Shown here: in pieces, positions 28,997-41,103 of the stretch
Position numbering within the stretch: the stretch's first letter is position 1
Layout of the letters: each line of letters opens with the position of its first letter
Origin: Phycisphaera sp.
Lineage (GTDB): Bacteria > Planctomycetota > Phycisphaerae > Phycisphaerales > Zrk34
Assembly: GCA_016125285.1 (NCBI GenBank)
Contig: WGMA01000007.1
Location: 1 to 64,000, forward strand
Direction of reading: 5' to 3'
DNA length: 64,000 nt
Position numbers and translations under genes: made by a program
Notes under the pieces: model-generated
The model's database searches: none
What the model was told of the DNA's origin: nothing
What the model saw: only the letters and a program-made list of their open reading frames with translations

Positions 28997-29908
28997 TCAG
29001 CAGAGCGAGCCGCGCCTGCGAAGCCAATCTGTTGGGATTCCATTGGGACCCACACTTGATGCAATGATTCCGCCGACAATCGCTGCATTTGTATCGATAT
29101 CACCGCCAACGCTGATCGTCGCCCACATCGCAGTCTTGAAGTCGTCGATATTCGCCGCCGCCGCCCATACGCAGAAGGGAACGGTGTCCTGAGCGATGAT
29201 GCGGGAGCCGTCACCTAGTTCCTCGGCGGCATTGAGTGAGGTTTCGTCGAGGCTGACTTTCATCGCGCGGTGCAGGCCGTCGCGCACGGCGCTCTCGGGT
29301 GTGTGGCGTATTGCAGTCAGAATCAAGTCACGCGGCGGCGCATCGATCATGCCAGCTTGGCGGCGGCATGCCCACGCGGTTGCGACGGCGATTGCAATCG
29401 CCCCCGCACGCCCCTCGGGGTGGGCATGTGTAACTTCAGCCGATCGATCAGCCTGTTCGACGACGGATTCGTAGTCGTCGGCAAAGTAAGCACCGATTGG
29501 TGCAACACGCATCGCCCCGCCATTTCCGAAGGAACCCGTTCCTCGGAACAGATTGCGTGACGCGTCCTGCCAGGACTCGCCGCTCAGGATCGCTCGAAGC
29601 AGGTCGTGTGCGCCTGCGCCGTATCCGCGGTGTGAGTCTGCGTCGTAGCGTTCGGCGAATCGTGCGGCGAGCACGTCGCGGTCGATGTGTTTATGGTCTC
29701 GCAGCACCGACATGATTGAGATCGCCATCTCTGTATCGTCGGTCCATCGCCACGGGGTCTCGGGTGTCGATCGAGTCGGTAGATAATGCATCCATACTGA
29801 GGGATCGAAGAACAACTGGCCAAACGCATCACCCACAGACAGGCCGTCGAGTGCGGTTTGGGCACGGATCAGTCGCGTTTCATGGCTCGGTGAGTGCTGG
29901 TCAGTCAT
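28997..29908 (-). CDS. ADP-ribosylglycohydrolase (DraG/ARH-like)
   Basis: The 303-residue protein has the ARH all-helical fold with the metal-binding motifs G-D-A-F-G, W-T-D-D-T-E-M-A (about 70-77) and G-G-D-I-D-T-N-A-A near the C-terminus. Such enzymes remove ADP-ribose from proteins or nucleic acids, or act on ADP-ribose derivatives. The start codon overlaps the ruvC stop (ATGA), so it would be translated from the ruvC message. Base composition is visibly lower in G+C than the neighbours (some 60-base stretches are below 50%), which suggests acquisition. No ADP-ribosyltransferase is seen nearby. Confidence 0.88.
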   Translation of the reverse strand: MTDQHSPSHETRLIRAQTALDGLSVGDAFGQLFFDPSVWMHYLPTRSTPETPWRWTDDTEMAISIMSVLRDHKHIDRDVLAARFAERYDADSHRGYGAGAHDLLRAILSGESWQDASRNLFRGTGSFGNGGAMRVAPIGAYFADDYESVVEQADRSAEVTHAHPEGRAGAIAIAVATAWACRRQAGMIDAPPRDLILTAIRHTPESAVRDGLHRAMKVSLDETSLNAAEELGDGSRIIAQDTVPFCVWAAAANIDDFKTAMWATISVGGDIDTNAAIVGGIIASSVGPNGIPTDWLRRRGSLC

Positions 29909-30411
29909 GTCTTGGGCGCCCCCAAACGTTCGTACGCAATCCGCCTTGCGCAGCACGTGGCGATCGCGATCGCGTCGGCGACGTCGGGTGGGTTCGGGGG
30001 TTCGGCTAAACGGTACTGCGTCGCGATGGCGAGCTGCATCTGCTGCTTGGTGGCGTGGCCGTGGCCGGTGATGGATTTCTTGACCTCGGTGGACGCGAGG
30101 TTCTGGATGGGGAGGTTGGCCTGTGCGGCGGCGAGGAGGATGACGCCGCGGGCGTGGCCCATGATGATGGCGGTGCGGGGGTGGGCGTAGTGGGCGTAGA
30201 GCTTTTCGACGGCGACGTGGTCGGGCTTGAGCTCGGCGATGAGCTCGGTGAGCGACTCGTGCATTTCCTTGAGGCGCTGCGGCGTGGGGTCCTTGGCTTT
30301 GAAGGTGAGGACGCCGGCCTCGACGAGTCGGGGCTCGATCGCGCCGTCGGGCAGCTCGACGCAGCCGTAGCCGGTGATCCGCATGCCGGGATCGATGCCG
30401 AGGATGCGCAT
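29905..30411 (-). CDS. ruvC: Holliday junction endonuclease RuvC
   Basis: The 168-residue protein is a full-length RuvC. Catalytic acidic residues are in G-I-D-P-G (Asp7), V-A-V-E-K-L-Y (Glu68) and D-V-A-D-A-I-A-I-A near 146-149. It resolves Holliday junctions with RuvAB. Neither ruvA nor ruvB is in the window. The gene overlaps the ADP-ribosylhydrolase start by four bases and may be preceded by the zinc-ribbon gene in one transcript. Confidence 0.95.
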   Translation of the reverse strand: MRILGIDPGMRITGYGCVELPDGAIEPRLVEAGVLTFKAKDPTPQRLKEMHESLTELIAELKPDHVAVEKLYAHYAHPRTAIIMGHARGVILLAAAQANLPIQNLASTEVKKSITGHGHATKQQMQLAIATQYRLAEPPNPPDVADAIAIATCCARRIAYERLGAPKT

Positions 30412-30467
30412 GGGATTAGTGTCGGGTGTGGGGTGGTCGGTGGCAAGCGCGGGCGTGGCGCGGGTTG

Positions 30468-30974
30468 TCAGTCGCGTTGGGCGACGATGGACTTGAGCTG
30501 CTCGGCGAGTTCGTGGGCTTCGTGCTGGCGGAGGCCGCGCTCGGTGATGTCTTCGCTGGCGCCGCCGAAGGTCTCGATGAGCAGGCCGCCCCAGATGATA
30601 CCCTTGGTGTATCGCACGGAGGCGACGCGGTCGACCTGAATTTCCTGGTGATCCCGCCGCAGGCCGAAGAACGACCAGCGGAGTACCTCGATGCGTCCCT
30701 CGCCGACGCGGATGATCGGGGGCATGAAGAGGCTCGTGATGCCCGAGAAGATGAGTCCGCCGAAGGGCGTGGCGCGGATCTCCATGGCCAGTTCCTGCGC
30801 GGCGAGCTCGGCGGCGGTGCGGATGCGCTGGGCGCAGTAGGGGCAGCGTTTGGCGTCTGCGGCGATCGGTTCACGGCACGCGTCGCACAGGATGAAGTTG
30901 ACGCATCGGCGGGCGCAGTGCGGGCAGTGTGTGGCGTTCGGGGCGATCTCGCCGGCACAGTGAGGACAGGGCAT
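30468..30974 (-). CDS. Double zinc-ribbon protein with a PH-like domain
   Basis: The 168-residue protein starts with two zinc ribbons, C-P-H-C...C-P-H-C (3-6, 16-19) and C-D-A-C...C-P-Y-C (28-31, 43-46). The second half (about 75-165) is a beta-rich PH-like module containing W-S-F-F-G-L and Y-T-K-G-I-I-W-G-G-L-L-I-E-T-F-G-G. No transmembrane helix is certain; F-S-G-I-T-S-L-F-M is only moderately hydrophobic. The longer reading to 31025 is unlikely because the ribbon begins at this ATG. The role is unknown. Confidence 0.75.
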   Translation of the reverse strand: MPCPHCAGEIAPNATHCPHCARRCVNFILCDACREPIAADAKRCPYCAQRIRTAAELAAQELAMEIRATPFGGLIFSGITSLFMPPIIRVGEGRIEVLRWSFFGLRRDHQEIQVDRVASVRYTKGIIWGGLLIETFGGASEDITERGLRQHEAHELAEQLKSIVAQRD

Positions 30975-31012
30975 GATGTGGGCTCCCGGAAGCGGTTGAG
31001 AAACGTGTCGTG

Positions 31013-32116
31013 TCAGCCTCGCCACTGGGCGCGCTTGGGTGGGACGCCGTCCGGCGCGTCGTTGTCCGACGCGCCGTCGTCCGATTGATCGCTGTGGTCC
31101 GCGGCGTCCGCGGCGAGGGTGTCGTCAAGATCGTCGTCATCGATGTCGTCGAGGTCGTCGCTGTCATCGTCGAGCATGCGGCGTTTGGGTCGGTGGTGGC
31201 GCGCGGGGGTCGTGGGCCGGCCGGTGAGCTTGCGAAACACGAGCATGGCCGGGGCGCTGAGGGCGTAGAGGACGCAGCCGAGCGCGAGCGTGAGCTGCGG
31301 AACGATGAGCAGCGGCGTGAAGATGAAGATGGCGGTCGCGGCGTAGTGGAACGGGGCGCGGTCGCGGAGGTAGACGTTCATCACGTGGCTGTACCGCAGG
31401 GTGCTGACCATGCCGACGGCGCAGATGAGCGTGATAAGGACCATGCTCATGGCGATGATATTTTCGGGGTCGAAGGCCTGAAGCACCGGCTTGTTGGCGT
31501 ACTTGTGGGCGAGGACCCACTCGAGCAGCAGCACGAGCGAGCAGACGGTGCCGGCCGCGGCGGGCGAGGGCATGCCCTTGAACGACGTGTGGTCGCGTTC
31601 CTCGGGCTCGTCGATCTCGACGTTGAAGCGGGCGAGGCGGAGCGCGGCGCACGCGACGTAGACGCACGAGATGACGAACACGGCCCGGCCGAAGATCGTG
31701 TCGGCGCTGGCGGTGCCGAGGAACGGCGTGCCGACGCCGACGAGCTGGCCGACGAGCTCGATGACGATGAACGCGGGCGCGGCGCCGAAGCTGATCATGT
31801 CGGCCATGGAGTCGAGCTGGGCGCCCATCTCGGAGGTCTGCCGCGTCATGCGGGCGACGCGTCCGTCGAGGGCGTCGAAGACCATGCCGATGAAGATCAT
31901 CACGGCCGCGACGCTGATCGGGTTCCAGTGGCCGATGACGTAGGTGGACTTGTCGCCGGGCACGAACTCGCGGCTGGCGTAGAAGATCGCGGCGAATCCG
32001 CACAGCAGGTTGCCCAGCGTGAGCGTCGACGGGATGACCTTGACCATGCCGCGCGCGCGGGCGCGTCGGCGACGGCGTCGCAGGGCGCGGAGACGGGCTC
32101 GGTCGGTGTGAGGCAT
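31013..32116 (-). CDS. pssA: CDP-diacylglycerol-serine O-phosphatidyltransferase with acidic tail
   Basis: The 367-residue membrane protein contains the CDP-alcohol phosphatidyltransferase motif D-A-L-D-G-R-V-A-R followed by G-A-Q-L-D-S-M-A-D, matching D-x2-D-G-x2-A-R-x8-G-x3-D-x3-D. About eight transmembrane helices are expected in residues 25-285. It makes phosphatidylserine from CDP-diacylglycerol and serine. Residues 1-25 are very Arg-rich, and about 55 C-terminal residues after 305 are highly Asp-rich (D-D-D-S-D-D-L-D-D and similar), an unusual extension that probably lies in the cytoplasm. Confidence 0.9.
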   Translation of the reverse strand: MPHTDRARLRALRRRRRRARARGMVKVIPSTLTLGNLLCGFAAIFYASREFVPGDKSTYVIGHWNPISVAAVMIFIGMVFDALDGRVARMTRQTSEMGAQLDSMADMISFGAAPAFIVIELVGQLVGVGTPFLGTASADTIFGRAVFVISCVYVACAALRLARFNVEIDEPEERDHTSFKGMPSPAAAGTVCSLVLLLEWVLAHKYANKPVLQAFDPENIIAMSMVLITLICAVGMVSTLRYSHVMNVYLRDRAPFHYAATAIFIFTPLLIVPQLTLALGCVLYALSAPAMLVFRKLTGRPTTPARHHRPKRRMLDDDSDDLDDIDDDDLDDTLAADAADHSDQSDDGASDNDAPDGVPPKRAQWRG

Positions 32117-32234
32117 GGCGATAGGTGACTTTAGGATTCTGATTACCGGTTTTCGATCTGATCGATGTAATCGGCTCGGGCGCCGCGATGTGCGGGCGGA
32201 TCAGAACGCAACGGACCAGCATCGAAGCCGGTTA

Positions 32235-33350
32235 TCACTTCTTGTCTTCGAGATAGAACATGAGCACGAGTTGGACGGGCTGCGTGCCGCGTTTGCCGGT
32301 GAGCATGGCTTCGCCGAGACGCAGCGGCCGCTTCTCCGGCCTCTTCGTCGCGTCGGCCTTGTCGGTTTTCGCGACGTCGGCCTCGCCGCGCGCCAGCTCG
32401 CCGAGGATGTCGTCCGTGGTGGGCTCGCCGCCGGTCTTCTTGTCGGCCTGCGATTTCTCGACGTCCTCGGGCACGTCGGCCCAGATCATCCACACCTCGC
32501 CAGGCTTGATGCGGTGGGCGATGCGCAGCTCGCTGAAGCTGCGGCCGTCGAGCATCCGCTGGTCGGGCCGCTGCGGAAGGATCGTGGGGCGCGGGCCGAA
32601 GTGGTGCGGGAGTATGTCGATCCAGAGGCTGTTGTCGCTGGCGTCGAGGGGCGGCATGAGCTTGATGAGCATCTGCCACTCGCCGGCGATGAGCTTGATC
32701 GGCTCCTCCTTGCCGTCGGCTCCCGCGAACCGCACCTGCTGCACGCCGTCGATGCGGTGCACGAGCGTCAGCGGCGTGTAGTCGTTGGCCATGGCCATGT
32801 CGTACAGCTTGGTCATGGGGCGCTGGAGGTTGGCGCGGAACAGCGGCAGGCGGGTGGCGTCGATGACGCCGACGTGCAGGCCGTTGGCCTTCCAGCGGTC
32901 GAGGACCTGCGTCTCGAGCTCGGCCGGCTCGCTGAGCATGCTCATGGCGAGGTCGAGCTTGGCGTAGGGCTGCGGGTAGAGCTGCTTCTCGATGCGCATC
33001 CACGACGGGGTGAACTGGCGTGCGGCGGGGTTGACGACGGTGGGCGCGTCGGGCGGGGTGACGCTGGGTGACGCGGCGACGCTGACGCCGTCGGCCCCGT
33101 CGACCGCGAGCGGCGGCGTGTCGTTGTTCGCCGCGGCTTTGGGGCCGGTGACCTTACGGACGTTGGGGCTGGCCAGGTCGCGTAGCGTCACGTCGTCGTG
33201 CATGGCCATCGCGTTGGCGATGCGGTCGTGATCGCTGGCCGGACGGACCGTCGTTTCGGTCGTCTTGCAGCCGATCAGGCACAGCGTCACCAGCAGGGTG
33301 ACCCACACCCCGACGCGTCTGACATTCTTTGCGTATCCGCGATGAATCAC
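32235..33350 (-). CDS. Uncharacterised lipoprotein
   Basis: The 371-residue protein has a lipoprotein signal with lipobox C-L-I-G-C (Cys28). A low-complexity Ala/Pro/Asp linker (about 45-105) leads to a conserved-looking region (110-300) with no motif that I recognise; it has alternating strands, for example W-Q-M-L-I-K-L-M-P-P-L and E-V-W-M-I-W-A-D-V. A Lys/Asp/Glu-rich insert sits near 305-340 and the end is L-V-L-M-F-Y-L-E-D-K. It is probably anchored in the outer or cytoplasmic membrane. It lies between pssA and argD, but no functional link is evident. Confidence 0.7.
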   Translation of the reverse strand: MIHRGYAKNVRRVGVWVTLLVTLCLIGCKTTETTVRPASDHDRIANAMAMHDDVTLRDLASPNVRKVTGPKAAANNDTPPLAVDGADGVSVAASPSVTPPDAPTVVNPAARQFTPSWMRIEKQLYPQPYAKLDLAMSMLSEPAELETQVLDRWKANGLHVGVIDATRLPLFRANLQRPMTKLYDMAMANDYTPLTLVHRIDGVQQVRFAGADGKEEPIKLIAGEWQMLIKLMPPLDASDNSLWIDILPHHFGPRPTILPQRPDQRMLDGRSFSELRIAHRIKPGEVWMIWADVPEDVEKSQADKKTGGEPTTDDILGELARGEADVAKTDKADATKRPEKRPLRLGEAMLTGKRGTQPVQLVLMFYLEDKK

Positions 33351-33420
33351 AGCGTACCCTTGCCCCGTGGACGTTTTGCCGCGTTGATTACGCCGGCGCT
33401 CGGCCGACGCGTGGCGGCGA

Positions 33421-34647
33421 TTACCCCGTTCCCTGAATCACCTGTTCCAGCGTGGTCAGCCCTTCGTCGATCTCGTCGTCGCTCACCGTCAGCGGCGGCG
33501 CCAGTCGCAGCACGTTCGCCTGCGCCGTGCCGATCAGCAGCCCCGCGTCGAGGCAGCGTTTCATCACGTCGCCGGCGTTCTCGAACCAGCCCTTCGACGT
33601 GTCGAGCTGGATGCCGATGAACAGCCCCTTGCCGCGCACCTGCGTGACCTGGGGATTGTCCGTCATGAACACCCGCATGCGCCCGACCATCCGCTCGCCG
33701 AGCGTCGCGGCGCGATCGAGCAGGTCGTCGCGTTCGATCACGTCGAACATCTTGGCCGATACCGCCATCGCCAGGCAGTTGCCGCCGAGCGTCGTGGCGT
33801 GCGGCACGCCGCCGTAATGGTTGAAGTCGAAGCACTCGGCCGAACGCTCGCCGGCGCACATCACGCCGACGCCCATGCCGCAGCCGATCGCCTTGCCGAG
33901 CGTCAGCACGTCCGGCTCGATGCCCGCGTGCTGATACGCGAACCACTTGCCCGTGCGTCCGCAGCCGGTCCACACCTCGTCGCAGATCAGCAGCAGGTCG
34001 TGCTCGTCGCACAGCTTCCGCAGGCCCGGCAGGTAGCCGTCGTCCGGGATGTTGATGCCGCCCTCGCCCTGGATTGGCTCGACGATGATCGCCACCGTCT
34101 GGTCGTCGATGCGGGCGCGCATCGCGTCGAGGTCGTTGTACGGCACGTGCTCGAAGCCGGGCACGTACGGGGCGAAACCTTTGCGGACCTTGTCCTGGCC
34201 GGTCGCCATCATCGCGGCGAAGCCCCGGCCGTGGAACGAATTCGTCGTGGCGATGATCTTGTGTCGCTCGCCCTTGCCGTACAGGCGTGCGAGCTTGAAC
34301 GCGGCCTCGTTGGCGTCGGACCCGCTGTGGCAGAAGTAGCTGCGTCCACCGAAGCCGTGCTTCGCGATCGCCTCGGCGAGGCGCGTCTGCGGCTCGGTGT
34401 GCAGCAGGTTACCCACGTGCCAGAGCTTCGTGGCCTGCTCGGTCAGCGCCGCGACAAGGTCGGGGTTGCAGTGCCCCAGCACGCCGGCGCCGAACCCGCT
34501 GAACAGGTCGAGGTAGTGCTTGCCGTTCGAGTCGGTCAGACGACAGCCCACGCCCTCAACCATGGTGATGGGAAGGCGTGGATAGTTGAGCGTCATGTAG
34601 CGATCATGCCGCTCGATCGTCGGGTCCGCACTGCTCACTGCCTGCAT
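33421..34647 (-). CDS. argD: Class III PLP aminotransferase, acetylornithine aminotransferase-like
   Basis: The 408-residue enzyme has a class III aminotransferase fold. It shows the PLP-phosphate motif H-S-G-S-D-A-N-E-A-A, the I-I-V-E-P-I-Q-G-E-G-G-I motif, D-E-V-W-T-G-C-G-R-T-G and the Schiff-base lysine in L-T-L-G-K-A-I-G. The closest general match is ArgD/AstC/ornithine aminotransferases, but 4-aminobutyrate or other omega-aminotransferases share these motifs. No other arginine gene is adjacent, so the substrate is not proven. Confidence 0.8.
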   Translation of the reverse strand: MQAVSSADPTIERHDRYMTLNYPRLPITMVEGVGCRLTDSNGKHYLDLFSGFGAGVLGHCNPDLVAALTEQATKLWHVGNLLHTEPQTRLAEAIAKHGFGGRSYFCHSGSDANEAAFKLARLYGKGERHKIIATTNSFHGRGFAAMMATGQDKVRKGFAPYVPGFEHVPYNDLDAMRARIDDQTVAIIVEPIQGEGGINIPDDGYLPGLRKLCDEHDLLLICDEVWTGCGRTGKWFAYQHAGIEPDVLTLGKAIGCGMGVGVMCAGERSAECFDFNHYGGVPHATTLGGNCLAMAVSAKMFDVIERDDLLDRAATLGERMVGRMRVFMTDNPQVTQVRGKGLFIGIQLDTSKGWFENAGDVMKRCLDAGLLIGTAQANVLRLAPPLTVSDDEIDEGLTTLEQVIQGTG

Positions 34648-34814
34648 CCTGTACCTGCCTCGAAACGTCGTAAAGTCGCGTCATCGGTGACGCGCGTAAA
34701 CGGCTGGACATGATACCCGCTCACGCGGGGTTCATAAAGGTCCGTCAGGCATTATTAGCACGGGCCGTGGGGGCCGCCGGAGCCGCGAGTCGCCCGGGGT
34801 TTCGGCCGCCGGCG

Positions 34815-35138
34815 CTACTTCGCGTGGGTGAGCATCAGGGCGTAGCCCACCAGGGCGCCGAACGCCATGAAACCAATGATGAACCAGGTCATGCCGCTGG
34901 GCTGAAAGAACTGGACCGCCCAGACACCGCCGCCGATGATCGCCGCGGCGACGATGAGCTTCTTGGCGTGCACCCGCAGCGTGTTGACCGTCAGAAACAC
35001 CACATAGAGGGCCGCGAGGGCGACGACCACGAGCAGGCCGATGCCGACCATCTTGCCGAGCGTGTCCTCCGTCAGCCACTGCATCCAGCCCTTGGGGATC
35101 GGATTCGCCGCCTGCGCCAGCTTGTACAGGTCGATCAT
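34815..35138 (-). CDS. Small membrane protein, three predicted helices
   Basis: The 107-residue protein has an amphipathic start (residues 1-28), then three hydrophobic segments at about 30-52, 60-78 and 83-104. No family was recognised. A strong ribosome site, GAGGAGCG, precedes the ATG. It is upstream of argD on the same strand, but about 170 bp away. Confidence 0.7.
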   Translation of the reverse strand: MIDLYKLAQAANPIPKGWMQWLTEDTLGKMVGIGLLVVVALAALYVVFLTVNTLRVHAKKLIVAAAIIGGGVWAVQFFQPSGMTWFIIGFMAFGALVGYALMLTHAK

Positions 35139-35209
35139 GTGGGTCGCTCCTCGAAGTGTGGCCGCAGTTTACCTCGGCGGCGCCACACGCGGTAGGGCGG
35201 CCGGCGGCG

Positions 35210-35677
35210 TTACGGCTTGGGCGTCGCGTTGGCCTCGAGGTACTTGCGAGCGTCGTCGAGGCCGCCCAGGTTTGTCACGTGCGTGTAACCCATCGCCTCC
35301 AGCGTCGCCTTCGCCTTGCCCGCCCGACCACCGCTGCGGCAGTGCAGGAAGATCGGCTTGTCCTTGTCCGTCGTCACCCCGGTGATCTTGTCGCCGATCT
35401 GGTCGTACGGGATGAGCACCGCGGTGGCGATGTGGTCGGTATCCCACTCTTCCTGCGTGCGCACGTCGATGACCAGCGGCGTGGTCGCGACGGCGGCGTC
35501 CGCGGTGGGCTTTGTGGTGGCCGTGTCGGTCGGGGCGTCGGTGGCGCCGTCGGTGGCGGGCGCCTCGACGGTCGGGGCCGGCGTGGGCGTCGGCTTCGCG
35601 GCGGGCGGCGGTGCGTCCTTCGAGCAGGCGCCCAGCGGCAGGGCGGCGACAACGATCGCGATCCACATGCGTGTCAT
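35210..35677 (-). CDS. Rhodanese-domain lipoprotein
   Basis: The 155-residue protein has lipobox L-G-A-C (Cys18), a Pro/Ala/Thr-rich linker (about 22-65) and a single rhodanese domain. The active-site loop is C-R-S-G-G-R-A-G (about 113-120), with Cys in the catalytic position, and V-I-D-V-R-T-Q-E-E-W marks the start of the fold. It probably handles sulfane sulfur or acts as a thiol sensor in the periplasm. Confidence 0.88.
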   Translation of the reverse strand: MTRMWIAIVVAALPLGACSKDAPPPAAKPTPTPAPTVEAPATDGATDAPTDTATTKPTADAAVATTPLVIDVRTQEEWDTDHIATAVLIPYDQIGDKITGVTTDKDKPIFLHCRSGGRAGKAKATLEAMGYTHVTNLGGLDDARKYLEANATPKP

Positions 35678-35734
35678 GGTTCGTGCTCCTTTACGGGAAT
35701 CGGCTGCAGAGATGATAGCGCGACTCGCGTGCGA

Positions 35735-36838
35735 TTACACGCCGCGCGCTTCTTCGAGGCCGTACTGCTTGATCTTCTTGTACAGCGTGGAGCGGTCGAT
35801 TTCGAGGGCGGCGGCGGTGCGGCGGCGGTTGCCGTTGTGGGCCCGCAACGCCGCGAGGATGATCAGCCGCTCGGGCTCCTGGAGGCTGTGACGCAGCGGC
35901 TGATTCGCGACCGAGTCGAACACCGGCCAGTGCGTGTAGGCGCGGGCGTCGTGACCCGGCGGCGGGGCGGTCGCGCCGTCGGTCACCGCGGCGTCGCCGT
36001 CGTCGCGCCGCATCGTGAACAGCGTCTCGCCCGCGAACCCGTTGCGGACCGCCTCGGGCAGATCGTCCGGCGTGATCTCGTCGGTGCGCGCCAGCACCAC
36101 CGCACGCTCGATCGCGTTCGCCAGTTCACGCACGTTGCCCGGCCACTGGTGCTCGAGCAGCATCGCCATCGCCTCGACGCTCACGCCGGTGATCGGCTTG
36201 CGTGTCTGCGTCCGGCTGGCGTTGAGGAAGTGCTCGACGAGCAGCGGGATGTCGCCCGGCCGATTCCGAAGCGGCGGCAGCTCGATGTTCACGACGTTGA
36301 TGCGGTAGTACAGGTCGTCGCGGAACAGGCCACGCTTGACCAGCGTGGCGAGCGGCTGATTCGTGGCGAGCACGAACCGCGCGTCGACCTCGACCGTGTG
36401 ATGCGAGCCGACCGGCTCGAACTGACGCTCCTGCAGCACACGCAGCAGCTTCAGCTGAAGCGCCGCGGTCGCGGAGTTGATCTCGTCGATAAACAGCGTG
36501 CCGCGGTCCGAGGCGAGCAGCTTGCCGGGGCGGTCACGTTCGGCGCCGGTGAACGCGCCGCGCACGTGGCCGAACAGCTCCGACTCCAGCAACGTCTCGG
36601 GGATCGATCCGCAGGCGAACGTGACGTAAGGCCCGTCGGTGCGGCGCGACCGCTGGTGCACCGCGCGGGCGACCATCGACTTGCCCGTGCCCGACTCGCC
36701 GGTGATCAGCACCGTCGTGGGCGTCGCGGCGACCGCCTCGATCATCTCGTACACGCGCCGCATCGCCGGGTCGTGCCCGAGCATGCCGCCCAGCACAGGC
36801 GTGTCGTTCGGCTGCGGTTTGTCGTCGGTGTTGCACAT
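35735..36838 (-). CDS. Sigma-54-dependent transcriptional activator without receiver domain
   Basis: The 367-residue protein has an AAA+ domain (about 18-245) with Walker A G-E-S-G-T-G-K-S, the sigma-54 contact loop G-A-F-T-G-A, Walker B G-T-L-F-I-D-E and the R-finger region. The C-terminal Fis-type helix-turn-helix (about 325-365) includes [17 protein letters not shown]. There is no N-terminal receiver, GAF or PAS domain, so control must come from expression or a partner protein. A Pro/Ala-rich linker lies between AAA+ and HTH. Its targets are not in evidence. Confidence 0.92.
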   Translation of the reverse strand: MCNTDDKPQPNDTPVLGGMLGHDPAMRRVYEMIEAVAATPTTVLITGESGTGKSMVARAVHQRSRRTDGPYVTFACGSIPETLLESELFGHVRGAFTGAERDRPGKLLASDRGTLFIDEINSATAALQLKLLRVLQERQFEPVGSHHTVEVDARFVLATNQPLATLVKRGLFRDDLYYRINVVNIELPPLRNRPGDIPLLVEHFLNASRTQTRKPITGVSVEAMAMLLEHQWPGNVRELANAIERAVVLARTDEITPDDLPEAVRNGFAGETLFTMRRDDGDAAVTDGATAPPPGHDARAYTHWPVFDSVANQPLRHSLQEPERLIILAALRAHNGNRRRTAAALEIDRSTLYKKIKQYGLEEARGV

Positions 36839-37149
36839 CCCACCGAATCATCGGACAGAACCGCCCCCGCGAGTTGAGCAACGCCGCGAAACCCGTCGGT
36901 GCCGATAAGTCTTGGACCTGATAACAGCCCGGCCCGCGACCGTGCCCACGCTGATCACCGTTCCGGCATTCCGATAAGGATGGGGCCTCCGGGGGCGAAT
37001 TTCGCAGATCGGTGTCATGACGTTGTCACCGCAAGCGGTGGGAATCGCGTCCCCAAATCGTTATCATGGGGCCTCTGAACCGCTGGGGCGGTTCTGGGGA
37101 ACCACAACTCTTCCCGATCTGATCGGGACACATTGCAGGGGGCTTTGTC
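36839..37149. promoter_or_regulatory. Gene-poor gap before the 35-residue peptide gene
   Basis: No protein gene was found. Two short palindromes are present, CACCGC/GCGGTG (37028-37041) and GAACCGC/GCGGTTC (37077-37094). GGGGG stands seven bases before the peptide start at 37150. The rest shows no clear promoter; a GG/GC pair near 37130 does not have sigma-54 spacing. Confidence 0.35.
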
Positions 37150-37257
37150 ATGGCTGCGAACAACGGTGGTGGCATGGGCTGGCTGGTCTGGATCGGTGTG
37201 ATCCTCTTCATCAACTTCCTGAGCTATGTCTTCAACTGGCCATTCTGGGTCTATTGA
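37150..37257 (+). CDS. Small membrane peptide, 35 residues
   Basis: A short reading frame starts with M-A-A-N-N-G-G-G and continues as one hydrophobic helix rich in aromatic residues (W-L-V-W-I-G-V-I-L-F-I-N-F, then N-W-P-F-W-V-Y at the end). It has a good ribosome site (GGGGG, spacing 7). It overlaps the start of the methyltransferase gene (ATG at 37226 in another frame) by 32 bases, which suggests coupling. No known family was recognised. Confidence 0.6.
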   Translation: MAANNGGGMGWLVWIGVILFINFLSYVFNWPFWVY

Positions 37258-37900
37258 CGCGGAACCGACACCGCGTGCGATGCCCGGCGTAAGCGGCGAG
37301 CGCGTCTTCGACGTGCTGCTCGGCGTGTCGGTGTTGTCGTGGGCGGCGCTGGGGCTGTGGCACGCCGAGCCGGCCGACCGCTGGACCGCCGTGCGCGTGA
37401 CGATCGCGTGCCTGCACGTCGGCGTGGGGCTGCTGATCCTGTTCCGCGCGCGGGCCGTGGCGCAGGGGTCGTTCGGCGCGATGGCCGCGGCGTTGCCGGC
37501 CCTGCTGATCTCGGGCTGGGCGTTGCGGTCGGCCGCGTCGCCGGGTGCGTGGGCGATCGGCCCGGGCGTCGCGTTCGTGATCGGCGGGGCGTGGGCGATG
37601 TGGTCGCTGGCGGCGCTGGGCCGATGCTTCGCGATCCTGCCGTCGCTGCGCGGCGTCGTGGTGCGCGGGCCGTACCGCGTCATGCGACACCCCGCGTACG
37701 TCGGCGAGTTGGTGATGATCGCGGCGTGCGCCTGGTCGGCGTGGTCGACGCTGGCGTGGTGGGCGATCCTGCCGCCCATCGCCGCGGTCGCGTTCGTCGC
37801 GCTGCGTATCGTTGCCGAGGAGCGCGTGCTCGCGGCGGACGATCGCTACACGGCCTACGCCTCGCGCGTGCGCTGGCGCCTCATACCCGGCGTGTGGTGA
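37226..37900 (+). CDS. Isoprenylcysteine methyltransferase-like integral membrane protein
   Basis: The 224-residue protein has about five or six transmembrane helices. The C-terminal signature G-P-Y-R-V-M-R-H-P-A-Y-V-G-E, then R-I-V-A-E-E-R-V-L with D-D-R-Y-x-x-Y near the end, is that of the ICMT/PEMT methyltransferase group, which binds S-adenosylmethionine at the membrane. The acceptor is unknown; many bacterial relatives are annotated only as isoprenylcysteine carboxyl methyltransferase family. The start at 37226 overlaps the small peptide; an in-frame ATG at 37280 is an alternative. Confidence 0.75.
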   Translation: MSSTGHSGSIDAEPTPRAMPGVSGERVFDVLLGVSVLSWAALGLWHAEPADRWTAVRVTIACLHVGVGLLILFRARAVAQGSFGAMAAALPALLISGWALRSAASPGAWAIGPGVAFVIGGAWAMWSLAALGRCFAILPSLRGVVVRGPYRVMRHPAYVGELVMIAACAWSAWSTLAWWAILPPIAAVAFVALRIVAEERVLAADDRYTAYASRVRWRLIPGVW

Positions 37901-37903
37901 TTA

Positions 37904-37940
37904 ACTCACCAAATCACCACTTCACCAAATCACCAGATCA

Positions 37941-37941
<1 letters not shown>
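37904..37941. repeat. Short direct repeats of TCACCAAATCACCA
   Basis: Two TCACCAAATCACCA units lie between the methyltransferase stop and the ileS stop, with partial units on both sides. They look like one half of a dispersed planctomycete repeat; the matching inverted half is absent here. Confidence 0.6.
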
Positions 37942-41018
<3,077 letters not shown>

Positions 41019-41103
41019 CGTCACGTCCGTCTGTCAGGGGAAAGCCTGACATCTTAGCGTATGACGCGGTAAACAGACAAAACCGAGCCGACGTGACGAG
41101 CGG

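Noticed and set aside
37120-37150. Sigma-54 promoter before the 35-residue peptide
   Set aside because: The GG and GC elements are seven rather than ten bases apart.
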